The notes beneath the pieces are model-generated. The model did not search any database. It had not been told where the DNA came from and was given only the letters and a program-made list of their open reading frames with translations. From Vulcaniibacterium thermophilum (GTDB lineage Bacteria > Pseudomonadota > Gammaproteobacteria > Xanthomonadales > Xanthomonadaceae), in NCBI RefSeq assembly GCF_007923255.1, contig NZ_VOHJ01000004.1, forward strand, positions 62,001 to 126,000: a DNA stretch of 64,000 bases, written 5' to 3'. The position numbers and the translations under genes are program-made. Of the stretch, positions 17,321-25,930 are shown one piece after another (the stretch's first letter is position 1; every line of letters begins with the position of its first letter).

Positions 17321-17348
17321 TGCAGGAGCGGCTTCAGCCGCTCCTGCA
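17321..17348. repeat. REP-like hairpin between convergent genes
   Basis: A perfect 12-bp inverted repeat TGCAGGAGCGGC around the loop TTCA. GGAGCGGCTTCAGCCGCTCC is the core of REP sequences common in Xanthomonadales and Pseudomonas genomes. It lies 20 nt after the MgtC-like stop and 15 nt after the azurin stop, where it may terminate both transcripts; no T-run follows. Confidence 0.85.
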
Positions 17349-17363
17349 GCGCGCGGGCGGCGC

Positions 17364-17819
17364 TTACTTGGTGACGACCAGCTTGCCCTTCATGATCCCC
17401 GAGTGGCCGGGGAAGGAGCAGAAGAACGTGTAGTCGCCGCCGGCCTGCAGCTTGGCGCCGGGCATCGTCGCGCGGGTGGTTGCGCCGCCGCCGATGACCG
17501 AGGTGAAGCCGAGCACGCGGGCGTCGCCCTTCGGCACGTACTGGTTCGGCAGTCCGGCCTTCATGCCGGCCGCGGCCACCGCGGAGACGTCCGCGGTCCG
17601 CGTGACTACGACGTTGTGGCCCATCGCCTGCGCCGGCAGCTTGCCGACGTGCGCGAGCTCGAGCGTGATGGTCTTGCACGAAGCCGACACGGTGACGGTC
17701 TTCTGGTCGAACTGCATGCGATCGTCGCCCTTGAGCTTGACGGTGCAGTTCGGCGCGGCCTGCGCCTGGGCGGCGGCGAACAGCAGCCCGAGGGCGAGGA
17801 GGGAGAGCGGGAGTTTCAT
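17364..17819 (-). CDS. azu: Azurin
   Basis: A 151-residue periplasmic type-1 blue copper protein that shuttles single electrons. A signal peptide (MKLPLSLLALGLLFAAAQAQA) is followed by the mature form from about residue 22. Copper ligands: His in AQAMGHNVVV, and Cys, His, Met in FCSFPGHSGIMKGKL. The disulfide pair is also visible (NCTVKLKGDD and SASCKTITLE). It ends the nirK-nirV-sco-azurin cluster, 33 nt after sco, so it is the likely electron donor to the copper nitrite reductase encoded at the head of the same operon. Confidence 0.95.
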   Translation of the reverse strand: MKLPLSLLALGLLFAAAQAQAAPNCTVKLKGDDRMQFDQKTVTVSASCKTITLELAHVGKLPAQAMGHNVVVTRTADVSAVAAAGMKAGLPNQYVPKGDARVLGFTSVIGGGATTRATMPGAKLQAGGDYTFFCSFPGHSGIMKGKLVVTK

Positions 17820-17852
17820 GAACAACCTCGTGGAAACGTGGGAGGAGGGGAA

Positions 17853-18443
17853 TCAGGGCGTCGTCGCGCGGCGCACCGCGGCGATGAAGTCCGGATCGGG
17901 ACGCGCGCCCATCCGCTCGGTGCGCGCCAGCACGCGGCCGTCGGCATCGAGCAGCACCAGCGCGCTGGTGTGGTTGAACTCGCCGTCGGCGAGCGGGCGG
18001 TAGCGGATGCCGAGCACGCCGGCCACCGCGCGCACCTCGGTCGGAGGCGGGCTGGCCAGCGTCCAGCGCGCGGTGTCGAGCCTGCGCCTTGCAGCCACCG
18101 CCTTCAGCGCGGCCGGCGTGTCGCGCCCCGGGTCCATGCTGATCAGCAGCACGCCCAGGCGCTGCTTCTGCGCCGGCGTGAGGTTGCGGTCGATCGCCTG
18201 CGCCGAGTCGACGATCAGCGGGCAGATGTACTGGCAGGAGGTGTAGAACATCGACACCAGTTGCGGCTTGCCGCGACGCGTGCGCCAGTCGGCGCGGCGG
18301 CCGTCCTGGTCGGTGAGCGGAAGCGTGAGCTGGTAGACCGAATCGGACGGCAGCGGCGCGGCCGCCTTCCTCGGCGGTGCCGCGACCGCGACGGACGCGA
18401 ACGCGGCCAGCAGCAGCGGAAGCGGGCGGAGGAGCGTCTTCAT
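17853..18443 (-). CDS. SCO1/SenC family copper-delivery protein
   Basis: A 196-residue periplasmic thioredoxin-fold copper chaperone. A signal peptide (MKTLLRPLPLLLAAFASVAVA) is followed by the copper-binding pair in FYTSCQYICPLIVDS (CxxxC) near residue 70 and the distal His in DGEFNHTSALVLLDADG. SCO proteins deliver Cu or reduce Cu-site cysteines in cytochrome oxidase. Here, translationally coupled to nirV (ATGA overlap) and followed by azurin, it more likely serves NirK or azurin metallation; that is inference from context. Confidence 0.9.
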   Translation of the reverse strand: MKTLLRPLPLLLAAFASVAVAAPPRKAAAPLPSDSVYQLTLPLTDQDGRRADWRTRRGKPQLVSMFYTSCQYICPLIVDSAQAIDRNLTPAQKQRLGVLLISMDPGRDTPAALKAVAARRRLDTARWTLASPPPTEVRAVAGVLGIRYRPLADGEFNHTSALVLLDADGRVLARTERMGARPDPDFIAAVRRATTP

Positions 18444-19306
18444 TCGCGTGCACCCCGTGCGCAGCGGAAGCCGAGGTTGGCGGTGGTGTCGGCGCCGTCG
18501 AGTGCGGACAGCATCGCGACCCGCATCAGCACCGCGTAGTTCTCGCGGTCGTCCATCGAGATCGCGCCGGCGCCGCAGAAGCGCAGCTTGTCGGCGTCGC
18601 CCTGTTCGCGGTTGTCGGAGGACACCAGCAGGGCGGAGTAGTCGTCGGTCCATTCCCACACCAGGCCGTGCAGGTCCTGCACGCCCCAGGCGTTGGGCGG
18701 TTGCAGCCCGGCGCGCGGCAGCACTTCGTTCGAAGGCCGCGCGTACCAGGCGAGGATGCGCCTGCGCCAGGCCGGATCGCGCCGCGCGTCGGTGCGGCGC
18801 TCGTCGGCGGCGGCGGCGAATTCCCATTCGTTCCAGGTCGGCAGGCGCGCGCCCTGGTCCTCGCAGTAGGCGTTGGCGGCGAACCAGCTCACCCAGGTCA
18901 CCGGCTGGTCCGGCAGCGCACGCGGGCCGAGCGTGGTGGGTCCGGCCCAGTGCGAGAGGTAGCGCTGCTCGGCGAACACCTTGGCGATCCGGCCGCGCTG
19001 CCACTCGGGGCGACGCCTGACGAAGGCGAGGAATTCGGCGTTCGTCACCGGCCGCTGCATCAGCTCGAACGGCGCGATGCGCACCGGCGCGCCCTTGACG
19101 TCCTCGTACTGCAGCGCCGAGCGGAACGTGCCGCCGGGCAGCCGCACGTAGCGCGCGCCGCTGTCGCCGGCCAGTCCCGCCGCCGGCAGCGCCAGCGCGA
19201 GCAGCGCCGCCAGCGCTTTCCGCGCCGTGGCAGCGGCTCGCGCGACGGCCGGGCGCGCGTCGCGCACCCGGCCCGCGTTGCGGCGAAGGGCGGTCGCCCG
19301 GGGCAT
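18440..19306 (-). CDS. nirV: NirV-like formylglycine-generating-enzyme family protein
   Basis: A 288-residue protein of the SUMF1/FGE-sulfatase family, the group called NirV when next to nirK. A basic N-terminus and a hydrophobic signal segment (about 30-46) suggest export. The FGE fold shows in RYVRLPGGTFRSAL, RPVTNAEFLAFVRR, QPVTWVSWFAANAYCEDQGARLPTWNEWEFAA, DLHGLVWEWTDDY and the C-terminal NLGFRCARG. The cysteine pair used by true FGE for catalysis is not clearly present, so a maturation or structural role for NirK is more likely than formylglycine formation. It lies 3 nt after nirK. Confidence 0.88.
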   Translation of the reverse strand: MPRATALRRNAGRVRDARPAVARAAATARKALAALLALALPAAGLAGDSGARYVRLPGGTFRSALQYEDVKGAPVRIAPFELMQRPVTNAEFLAFVRRRPEWQRGRIAKVFAEQRYLSHWAGPTTLGPRALPDQPVTWVSWFAANAYCEDQGARLPTWNEWEFAAAADERRTDARRDPAWRRRILAWYARPSNEVLPRAGLQPPNAWGVQDLHGLVWEWTDDYSALLVSSDNREQGDADKLRFCGAGAISMDDRENYAVLMRVAMLSALDGADTTANLGFRCARGARE

Positions 19307-19309
19307 CGC

Positions 19310-20839
19310 TCAGTGGCCCTCGGAGGCGTTGGCCGGCTTGCTGGCGCGGATCTGCGCGACTTCCTCCTTGGTCACGCGGCCGCCCGGATTGCCCCAGTTG
19401 TTGAGCACGAAGGTGGAGATGTTCGCCACTTCGTCGTCGGTGAGCTGGTTCATCGGCGGCATCACCGAGTTGTACTCCTTGCCGTTGACCACGACCTTGC
19501 CCTGCAGGCCGTGCAGGATCGCGGTCGGCACGCCCTTCGGGTTCTTCGCGATCCAGTCGGACTTGGCCAGCGGCGGGAACACGCCCTCGAGGCCCTCGCC
19601 GTTGGCCTGGTGGCAGGTGGAGCAGGTGCCGGCGAACAGCGCCTTGCCGGCGGCGATCTGGTCCTGCACGGTCAGCGCGCCGGTCTTGGCCGCGGCGGCC
19701 GCCGTCGCCACCGCCTGCAGGTTGGCCTGCGCGCGGTCGCCCAGATACACCTCGTCGACTTCCTTGCCGGAGTAGATGTCCTTCCGCTCGGGGCCGTCCG
19801 CCTTGAGGATCGCCAGCGCGCCCTTGTTGAAGGCGCGGAAGATCGAGTGGTCGACCAGGACGTAGCTGCCCGGTACTTCGAGGTGGAAGTCCATCATCGC
19901 CGCGCCGCCGGCCGGGATCAGCGTGGTCTGCACGTTCTCCTGGTACTTGGTGCCGCCCTCGAACCAGACCTTGTCGAAGATCTCGCCGATCACGTGGAAG
20001 CTCGACACCAGGTTGGGGCCGCCGTTGCCGACGTACAGGCGCACCGTCTCGCCGGTCTTGGCGGTGAGCGCCTTGTCGCCGGTCAGCGCGCCTTCGGCGC
20101 CGTTGAACAGCACGTAGGTCGGGTGCTCGTCGATCGCCTTCTCCATGTCGAAGGGCTGGTGGCCTTTCTCGCGGTACTTGCCCTTGGTGTAGAAGTCGCC
20201 CTGCATCACGTAGTACTCGCGATCGACCTTGGGCATGCCTTCCGGCGGCTCGACCAGGATCAGGCCGTACATGCCGTTGGCCACGTGCATGCCGACCGGC
20301 GCGGTGGCGCAGTGGTAGACGTACAGGCCGGCGTTGAGCGCCTTGAAGGTGAAGCGCGACTTGTGGCCGGGCGCCGTGAAGCTGGAAGCCGCGCCGCCGC
20401 CGGGGCCGGTGACGCCGTGCAGGTCGATGTTGTGCGGCATCTTGCTGTCCGGCGCGTTCTTCAGGTGGAACTCGACGGTGTCGCCCTGGCGCACGCGGAT
20501 GAAGCTGCCCGGCACGGTGCCGCCGAAGGTCCAGAAGGTGTAGGTCACGCCTTCGGAGATCGGCATCTCCTTCTCGACGACTTCCAGCTCGACGATCACC
20601 TTGGCCGGATGGTTGCGGTTGACCGGCGGCGGCACCATCGGCGGCGCGGTCAGCACCGCCTTGATGGGCTCGCCCTGCGGCGGGCCGAAATCGCCCTTCT
20701 TCGAACCGCCGCTGTCGTCCGACTGCGCGGTGCCGGCGGGCTTCGCATCGTCGGCGTCGGCATCGCGGCCGCGATCGCATCCCGCCAGCGCGAGAGCGAC
20801 CGCCACGGCAACGGCAAGAGCACGGGTTGCAGCTTGCAT
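19310..20839 (-). CDS. nirK: Copper nitrite reductase fused to a C-terminal cytochrome c domain
   Basis: A 509-residue periplasmic enzyme reducing nitrite to NO. An N-terminal lipobox LAGC (Cys21) predicts a lipoprotein anchor, and a low-complexity linker follows. Two cupredoxin domains span about 60-350. Type-1 copper ligands are His136, Cys177, His185 and Met190; type-2 ligands are His141, His176 and His331; the catalytic Asp139 and His282 are present. A class I cytochrome c domain (about 390-485) has heme site CSTCH (406-410) and axial Met460 in NSVMPP. Such three-domain NirK forms are known (for example in Ralstonia pickettii). The start at 20839 has GGGGGA upstream and fits the lipoprotein signal. 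First gene of nirK-nirV-sco-azu. Confidence 0.97.
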   Translation of the reverse strand: MQAATRALAVAVAVALALAGCDRGRDADADDAKPAGTAQSDDSGGSKKGDFGPPQGEPIKAVLTAPPMVPPPVNRNHPAKVIVELEVVEKEMPISEGVTYTFWTFGGTVPGSFIRVRQGDTVEFHLKNAPDSKMPHNIDLHGVTGPGGGAASSFTAPGHKSRFTFKALNAGLYVYHCATAPVGMHVANGMYGLILVEPPEGMPKVDREYYVMQGDFYTKGKYREKGHQPFDMEKAIDEHPTYVLFNGAEGALTGDKALTAKTGETVRLYVGNGGPNLVSSFHVIGEIFDKVWFEGGTKYQENVQTTLIPAGGAAMMDFHLEVPGSYVLVDHSIFRAFNKGALAILKADGPERKDIYSGKEVDEVYLGDRAQANLQAVATAAAAAKTGALTVQDQIAAGKALFAGTCSTCHQANGEGLEGVFPPLAKSDWIAKNPKGVPTAILHGLQGKVVVNGKEYNSVMPPMNQLTDDEVANISTFVLNNWGNPGGRVTKEEVAQIRASKPANASEGH

Positions 20840-20912
20840 GGGAATCCCCCTGTTGGGTTGGTGTCTTGTTCTTCGACGGGAGCCAGCATGCGCTTCGGCG
20901 ACATCCGCCACC

Positions 20913-20926
20913 TTGATCTGGATCAA
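20913..20926 (-). promoter_or_regulatory. FNR/ANR box of the nirK operon
   Basis: TTGATCTGGATCAA, a perfect FNR/Anr site. On the minus strand the hexamer CATGCT begins 22 nt downstream, predicting a 39-nt leader to nirK. It is one of two boxes 28 bp apart in the divergent nirK / outer-membrane gene region. Confidence 0.93.
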
Positions 20927-20954
20927 CCCCGACCGTGGCGATGGAAGCGGACGT

Positions 20955-20968
20955 TTGATCTGGATCAT
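20955..20968 (+). promoter_or_regulatory. FNR/ANR box of the divergent outer-membrane barrel gene
   Basis: TTGATCTGGATCAT, one mismatch from consensus in the last base. On the plus strand GAGAGT begins 22 nt after the box, predicting a leader of about 21 nt before the ATG at 21024. Confidence 0.85.
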
Positions 20969-21023
20969 GGCGGCGCGTCCCTGCACGGCCGAGAGTGCGA
21001 CGCATCCATTCGGAGACGCCGTG

Positions 21024-22205
21024 ATGACTTCGCAGAGGTCGTGTGCAATCGCCATCGCCTGTGCCGCGTTCGTGACCTCCGTCGCGCACGCCGCGCCCCC
21101 CGAACTGCGCTGGGACTGGAACCTGCGCGCACGCCACGAACAGGTCGACGACGAGGCCTTCGCGCGCGAGGGCGCGCTCACCACGCTGCGCCTGCGCGCC
21201 GGGTTCGACGCGCGCCTGCCGCGCGGCTTCGGCGTGCGCCTCGAAGGCGAGGGCGTGCTCGCCGACGACGACCGCGCCAACACCACCGCCAACGGCCGCG
21301 CCGAGTACCCCGCGATCGCCGATCCCGAAGGCGCCGAGATCAACCAGGCCTTCCTGCGCTGGGAGGGGACGCGGATGGCGGCGACGCTCGGACGCCAGCG
21401 CATCAACCTCGACAACCAGCGCTGGATCGGCGCGGTCGGCTGGCGCCAGAACGAGCAGACCTTCGATGCCGCGCAGATCGAACTGAAGCCGGCGAAGGAC
21501 TGGCAGGTGCGCTACGCCTGGCTCGATCGCGCGCATCGCGTCAACGGCGATCGCGCGCGCGATCCGCTGCTGCGCGAGCGCGCGCTCGATACGCATCTGC
21601 TCAACGTGGCGCACACACGCGGCATCCAGCGCTGGGTGGGCTATGCCTACCTGCACGAGGACCGCGACGTCGCGCGCGCATCGAGCGCCACCTACGGCGT
21701 GCGCTGGAACGCCGGGCGCGTGACGGAAGGCAGGGGCTGGGGCCTGACCGTGGAAGCGGCGCAACAGCGCGACTACGGCGGCAACCCGGACGACTTCGCG
21801 CACGGCTACTGGCTGGTCGAACCGTCGATCACCCATGCCGGCATCGCCTGGCGCGCGGGCTGGGAGCATCTCGGGGGCAACGGCCGTCACGCGCTGCAGA
21901 CGCCGCTGGCGACGCTGCACGCGTTCAACGGCTGGGCGGACAAGTTCACCACCACGCCGCCGGGGGGGCTGGAGGACGTATACGCCGGCGCCGGCGGCAA
22001 GCTGCCGCGCGGCCTGGAATGGGCGGTGACGTGGCACCACTACCGCGCCGACGCCGGCGGCCGTTACGGACGCGAGTGGGACGCCTCGCTGGCGTTCCCG
22101 GTCGGCAGACAGGTCAAGGGTCTGGCGAAAATCGCCGACTACCGCAGCGACGGTTTCGCGCGCGACACGCGCAAGCTCTGGCTGCAACTGGAGTGGAGCC
22201 GGTAG
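21024..22205 (+). CDS. Outer-membrane beta-barrel protein, alginate-export / porin-like
   Basis: A 393-residue protein with a cleavable signal peptide ([23 protein letters not shown]) followed by alternating short amphipathic strands ending in aromatic residues through to the C-terminal KLWLQLEW. Segments such as [20 protein letters not shown] and [20 protein letters not shown] resemble the alginate-export (AlgE-like) family, often annotated near denitrification genes. The substrate is unknown; a nitrite or copper route through the outer membrane would be speculation. GGAG precedes the start. It is divergent from nirK with its own FNR box, so it should be induced with denitrification. Confidence 0.85.
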   Translation: MTSQRSCAIAIACAAFVTSVAHAAPPELRWDWNLRARHEQVDDEAFAREGALTTLRLRAGFDARLPRGFGVRLEGEGVLADDDRANTTANGRAEYPAIADPEGAEINQAFLRWEGTRMAATLGRQRINLDNQRWIGAVGWRQNEQTFDAAQIELKPAKDWQVRYAWLDRAHRVNGDRARDPLLRERALDTHLLNVAHTRGIQRWVGYAYLHEDRDVARASSATYGVRWNAGRVTEGRGWGLTVEAAQQRDYGGNPDDFAHGYWLVEPSITHAGIAWRAGWEHLGGNGRHALQTPLATLHAFNGWADKFTTTPPGGLEDVYAGAGGKLPRGLEWAVTWHHYRADAGGRYGREWDASLAFPVGRQVKGLAKIADYRSDGFARDTRKLWLQLEWSR

Positions 22206-22243
22206 AGCGGATCCGGCATCGGCAGGCGCCCGGGCGCGAGCGT

Positions 22244-23359
22244 TCAGCCCGCCTCGGTGCGGTTGCGTCCGGCGGCCTTGGCGCGGTACAGCGCGGCATC
22301 GGCGCGCGCCAGCAGCGTGGCCTCGTCCTCGTTCGACCGCAGCGTCGCCGCGCCGATGCTCACCGTGATGCCGATCCGGCCGTTGGGCACGTCCACCCGC
22401 GTGCGTTCGATGAGCGCGCGGATGCGTTCGGCGACGTCCAGCGCCTCGCGCGGTCCGCTGTCGGGCAGCACGACCAGGAACTCCTCGCCGCCGAAGCGCG
22501 CGGCGAGGTCGCACTCGCGCACCTCGCGCGCGAGCAGGCGCGCCACCGCCGCCAGCACGCGGTCGCCGTCGGCGTGGCCCCAGCGGTCGTTGACGCGCTT
22601 GAAGTGGTCGATGTCGAGCATCAGCAGCGACAGCGGCGCGCCGCCGCGGTGCGCGCGGGCGCGCTCGACCGCCAGCCGTGCTTCGGCGGCGCGGCGGTTC
22701 GGAAGACCGGTGAGCGCATCGTGCAACGCGTCGCGCCGCGCGCCGAGCAGGTCGACCAGCAACCGCAACTGGGAATGCCCGACCCATGCGGCGATGGCCG
22801 CGATCGTGCCGTACAGCCACACGCCGCGCCAGAACGGCGGGTCCGCCTCCATGTCGGCGGACGCCAGCGGAATCACCAGCAGCCAGGCCGGAATCAGCGC
22901 GGCGCGCAGGCTGCGAATCCACGGCAGCGGCAGCGCGGCCAGTTGCGCGACGACCAGGAACGGCGCGAGCGTGTAGTTGAGATGCATCACCGAGGCGTGC
23001 ATCGACTCCAGCGCGATCGACATCGCACCGAATCCCGCGACTTGCGCCCACAGGACCAGCCGCACCAGATTCACCGGCGACAAGCGGGTGGCGAACCGGG
23101 CGAGCGCCAGCAGCGCCACCGCCAGCAGCAGGCGCAGCGGCAGCACCCGCATCAGTTCTTCCCGTTGCAGCGCGTACAGATCCAGCGGCACCCAGCCCAC
23201 CACCAGCGCCGCCAGCATCCGCGCCAGCGTCGCCACCCGTTCCTGGATCAGCCGGCCCTGCTGTGCGCGGTGGATGCGCGGCACCCACACGCGCCCGGAC
23301 CACCACGCGTCGAAGCGGTGCAGCAGGCGGGGGAGCGGCAGGCGGGTCAGGGCGACCAT
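22244..23359 (-). CDS. Membrane-bound diguanylate cyclase (GGDEF)
   Basis: A 371-residue protein: a cytoplasmic N-terminus, about six hydrophobic helices (roughly 45-195), then a GGDEF domain from about 205. The domain begins ALHDALTGLPNRRAAEARL and carries DIDHFKRVNDRWGHADGD (metal and substrate binding) and the active-site motif GGEEF (290-294). An RECD motif stands five residues before GGEEF, an intact I-site for product inhibition by c-di-GMP. It should therefore be an active cyclase. The sensory input is unknown. It is separate from the rpf genes but makes the second messenger that RpfG degrades. It lies 38 nt from the convergent barrel gene; no FNR box precedes it. Confidence 0.94.
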   Translation of the reverse strand: MVALTRLPLPRLLHRFDAWWSGRVWVPRIHRAQQGRLIQERVATLARMLAALVVGWVPLDLYALQREELMRVLPLRLLLAVALLALARFATRLSPVNLVRLVLWAQVAGFGAMSIALESMHASVMHLNYTLAPFLVVAQLAALPLPWIRSLRAALIPAWLLVIPLASADMEADPPFWRGVWLYGTIAAIAAWVGHSQLRLLVDLLGARRDALHDALTGLPNRRAAEARLAVERARAHRGGAPLSLLMLDIDHFKRVNDRWGHADGDRVLAAVARLLAREVRECDLAARFGGEEFLVVLPDSGPREALDVAERIRALIERTRVDVPNGRIGITVSIGAATLRSNEDEATLLARADAALYRAKAAGRNRTEAG

Positions 23360-23441
23360 GCGATCGGCACGCGGTACGCGAAGGTGAGGGGCGCGCGTCC
23401 CTGCGCCGCGGGCCGTCCGGGGCGTGTGCCGCCGGCCGGTC

Positions 23442-25433
23442 TCACCCGAGCACCTCGCGCACCAACGTGGCCAGATGGTCGAAGTAGAGGTCGATGTAGC
23501 TGATTCCGTTGCCGGTGTCGAGCAGGTAGGGATTCATCAATGTGTGGCGCAGGATCAGCAGACGGTCGGCGCCGTCGCGGTCGCCGAAGGTGGCAGGGTC
23601 CAGTCCGAGCGCGCGCGCGGTCCGCTCCATCTCCGCCGCGCCGATCGCCTCGGGGCGCAACGTGGTGGTGGTGCCGAAGAACTGCCTCGACTGCACCGGC
23701 TGGTCCGGCGCGCAGCGCAGCCGCGCGGCGAGCGCGCGCACGAACGCGTTCGTCTGCGCCACGTCGCGGTTGCCGGCGGGGTTGAGCGCCAGACACACCA
23801 GATTGCTGTCGGGCGGATAGGGCACGCGCGCGTTGACGAGCCCGGCCATGCGCTGCGCGAAGCGCTGGGCGGCCTCGTGGAAGGCCTCCGCGGCGAGCAC
23901 CGTCTGCCGCGGCAGCAGGCCGAAGCCGGTGTGGTCGAGCGGCAGCACGCGATGGGTGACGTACACCGCCGCCGCGCTCGCGCCCGCCTTGGAGCCTTCC
24001 AGCACGTAGCGGCCGAGATGCCGGTAGCGCGCCAGGTAGCCGGCGTCCTCGCCGCCGTCGAACACGTAATCCGCCTCCTCGGTCAGCAGCGCCATCGCGC
24101 GGTGGTCGCGGCAGACGAAGGCGCCGGCGCCGTAGGGCAGGTAGCCGAGCTTGTGCGGATCGACGGTGACCGAATCGGCCCCGCCCAAGGCGGCGAACGC
24201 GGCATGCACGTGCGGCTGCGGGAAACCGCGGTACTCCGCGCGCATCTCCTCGCGCGTGCGCAGGCTGCCGTCGGGATTGCGGAACAGGGTGGCGAGATAG
24301 CCGCCCCAGGCGGCATCCACGTGCACCGAGAAGCCCAGCCCGCGCGCGGCCATCGCCTCGCGCGCCGCCACCGCGCGATCGACCGGGTCGATCGTGCCGT
24401 ACTCGGTGGTGCCGAGCACGGCCACCACGGCCAGCACCGGCTGGCGCTCGCGCGCGCAGCGCTCCAGCGCGGCGTCGAGCGCGTCGGCGTCCAGCCGCAT
24501 GCCGCGTTCGGGCAGCAGATGCAGTTGTTCGCTGCCCAGGCCCAGCAGCTTGATGCCCTTGCTCCAGGAATAGTGCGCGGTGATCGGCGCCAGCACGCGC
24601 GGCACGCGCAGCGCGGGATGGCGCGCGAAGAACGCGGTGAGGCCGAGCGTCTCGATGCGTTGCGCCTGCACCCGCCGCCGCCAGCGGCGGCGCTCGTCGG
24701 CCGGCTGCGCGGCCAGCCAGCGCTGCCAGCGCGTCAGCAGCGCGATGCCTTCCGCCGGCGCGAGGTTGAACGCCCGCACCGCGTCCGCGGGCGCGGCGAT
24801 GTCCGGCGCGCCGGCGGCGTGCAGCGCCACCGGGAAGGCCTTCAGCGCCAGCGCGAGCCGCAGCGCCTGGTAGTTGGCCGCGGTGCCGCCGGAGGCGAGG
24901 TGGCCGAACGCGCAGTCCTCGCGCGCCGGATCGTCGGGGAAGCCGAGCATGCGCGCGAGCTGCAGGCCGACCTGCACCTCCAGATCCACCGTCACCGGCG
25001 CGACGTCCTCGCAGACGTTGTTCGGGTTGTACGGCAGCGTCAGCATCTGCGCGGCCAGCCCCGGCAGCAGCAGATCGGACGCCATGTGGCCGATGTAGCG
25101 CGGGCTGTGGAACGGCACCGAGCGCTTGAGCGCGGCCGACAGGCGGTGCAGTTCGTGACGCATGCGCGCCTCGAAGGTCTGGTAGGCCGGATGCTGCGCG
25201 GCGCGGGTGGGAATCGCCGGCGGGTCGTCCGGATGCACGTTGCGGCGCCAGTAGACGTGGTCGCGCAGGAACTCGACCACCAGCTTCTCCAGCAGGCCGT
25301 CGTTCTCGCCGTACGGACCGAGGAAGCAGGCGTCCAGCGTGCGCCGTTCGGTGTCCGGGTCCGGAAAGGCGGCCGACGGCGGACGCGCCGCGGCCTCGGC
25401 CGCCGGCGGGAGAGGAAGGGGCGAGAGGGCCAT
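23442..25433 (-). CDS. PLP-dependent group II decarboxylase, tyrosine-decarboxylase-like
   Basis: A 663-residue pyridoxal-phosphate decarboxylase. The PLP lysine is Lys428 in TVDPHKLGYLPYGAGAF; the cofactor-stacking region is in SVHVDAAWGGYLATLF. Overall plan and length match the long tyrosine decarboxylases of enterococci rather than GadB: FHSPRYIGHMASDLLLPGL, NPNNVCEDVAPVTVDLE, RYVLEGSKAGASAAAVYVTHRVLPL, and a C-terminal LRHTLMNPYLLD. Amine formation consumes protons. An FNR box precedes it. ATG 25433 has GGAGCGCAC in front; an upstream in-frame ATG at 25469 coincides with the predicted transcription start and adds 12 non-family residues, so a leaderless longer form is possible. Substrate is inferred. 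Confidence 0.88.
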   Translation of the reverse strand: MALSPLPLPPAAEAAARPPSAAFPDPDTERRTLDACFLGPYGENDGLLEKLVVEFLRDHVYWRRNVHPDDPPAIPTRAAQHPAYQTFEARMRHELHRLSAALKRSVPFHSPRYIGHMASDLLLPGLAAQMLTLPYNPNNVCEDVAPVTVDLEVQVGLQLARMLGFPDDPAREDCAFGHLASGGTAANYQALRLALALKAFPVALHAAGAPDIAAPADAVRAFNLAPAEGIALLTRWQRWLAAQPADERRRWRRRVQAQRIETLGLTAFFARHPALRVPRVLAPITAHYSWSKGIKLLGLGSEQLHLLPERGMRLDADALDAALERCARERQPVLAVVAVLGTTEYGTIDPVDRAVAAREAMAARGLGFSVHVDAAWGGYLATLFRNPDGSLRTREEMRAEYRGFPQPHVHAAFAALGGADSVTVDPHKLGYLPYGAGAFVCRDHRAMALLTEEADYVFDGGEDAGYLARYRHLGRYVLEGSKAGASAAAVYVTHRVLPLDHTGFGLLPRQTVLAAEAFHEAAQRFAQRMAGLVNARVPYPPDSNLVCLALNPAGNRDVAQTNAFVRALAARLRCAPDQPVQSRQFFGTTTTLRPEAIGAAEMERTARALGLDPATFGDRDGADRLLILRHTLMNPYLLDTGNGISYIDLYFDHLATLVREVLG

Positions 25434-25503
25434 GTGCGCTCCGGGCCGGAACGTCCGGCCGAGGGTCATGGCCTCAGGCTAGGGCGCGCGAGGCGGGCCG
25501 GCC

Positions 25504-25517
25504 TTGATCCGGATCAA
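25504..25517 (-). promoter_or_regulatory. FNR/ANR box of the decarboxylase gene
   Basis: TTGATCCGGATCAA, a perfect site. On the minus strand TAGCCT (25476-25481 in plus coordinates) begins 22 nt from the box, the best -10 of the set; +1 would fall at 25469, exactly on an in-frame ATG. Confidence 0.93.
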
Positions 25518-25524
25518 CCCGCGC

Positions 25525-25926
25525 TCAGGCCCCGAGCAGCGCGAACACGCCCAGCGGATGGTGCGCGCGCGCCACCCCGATCATGTACGCGTAAGTGACC
25601 AGCGCGGCCACGTAGAACCCGGCGCGCGCGGCGCGCGTGCGGGCGCGGCGCAGCGCCATCGCCCCCAGCACGACGTAAGCCACCAGCAGCGTCAGCTTCA
25701 CCGCCAGCCAGCCGTTGGCGAACATCGCGCCGGGCAGGATGGTCAGCAGCATCAGCGCCGCGGTCAGCAGGGTGGTGTCGATGGTGTAGCTCAGCCAGCG
25801 CACCGGCGCCGCGTTCGGCCAGCGCGCGCCGAGCAGCACGCCCAGCCCGCGCAGCGCGAACAGGCCGCCGCTGAGCAGCACGGTGAGCACGTGGACGTTC
25901 TTGATCTGCGGATAGAACTCGATCAT
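25525..25926 (-). CDS. SirB2-family membrane protein
   Basis: A 133-residue integral membrane protein with four hydrophobic helices, starting MIEFYPQIKNVHVLTVLLSGGLFALRG, the typical opening of the SirB2 family (His in the first helix), with YTIDTTLLTAALMLLTILP and WLAVKLTLLVAYVVLGAMAL. The function of SirB2 proteins is unknown. It begins 4 nt after nnrS, so it belongs to the NO-response unit under the nnrS FNR box. Confidence 0.85.
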   Translation of the reverse strand: MIEFYPQIKNVHVLTVLLSGGLFALRGLGVLLGARWPNAAPVRWLSYTIDTTLLTAALMLLTILPGAMFANGWLAVKLTLLVAYVVLGAMALRRARTRAARAGFYVAALVTYAYMIGVARAHHPLGVFALLGA

Positions 25927-25930
25927 CGCC

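Noticed and set aside
17853-23306. Open frames of more than 1700 codons on both strands between 17.9 and 23.5 kb
   Set aside because: They run through several real genes (sco, nirV, nirK, the barrel gene, GGDEF) and have no conserved segments outside the parts that are those genes.
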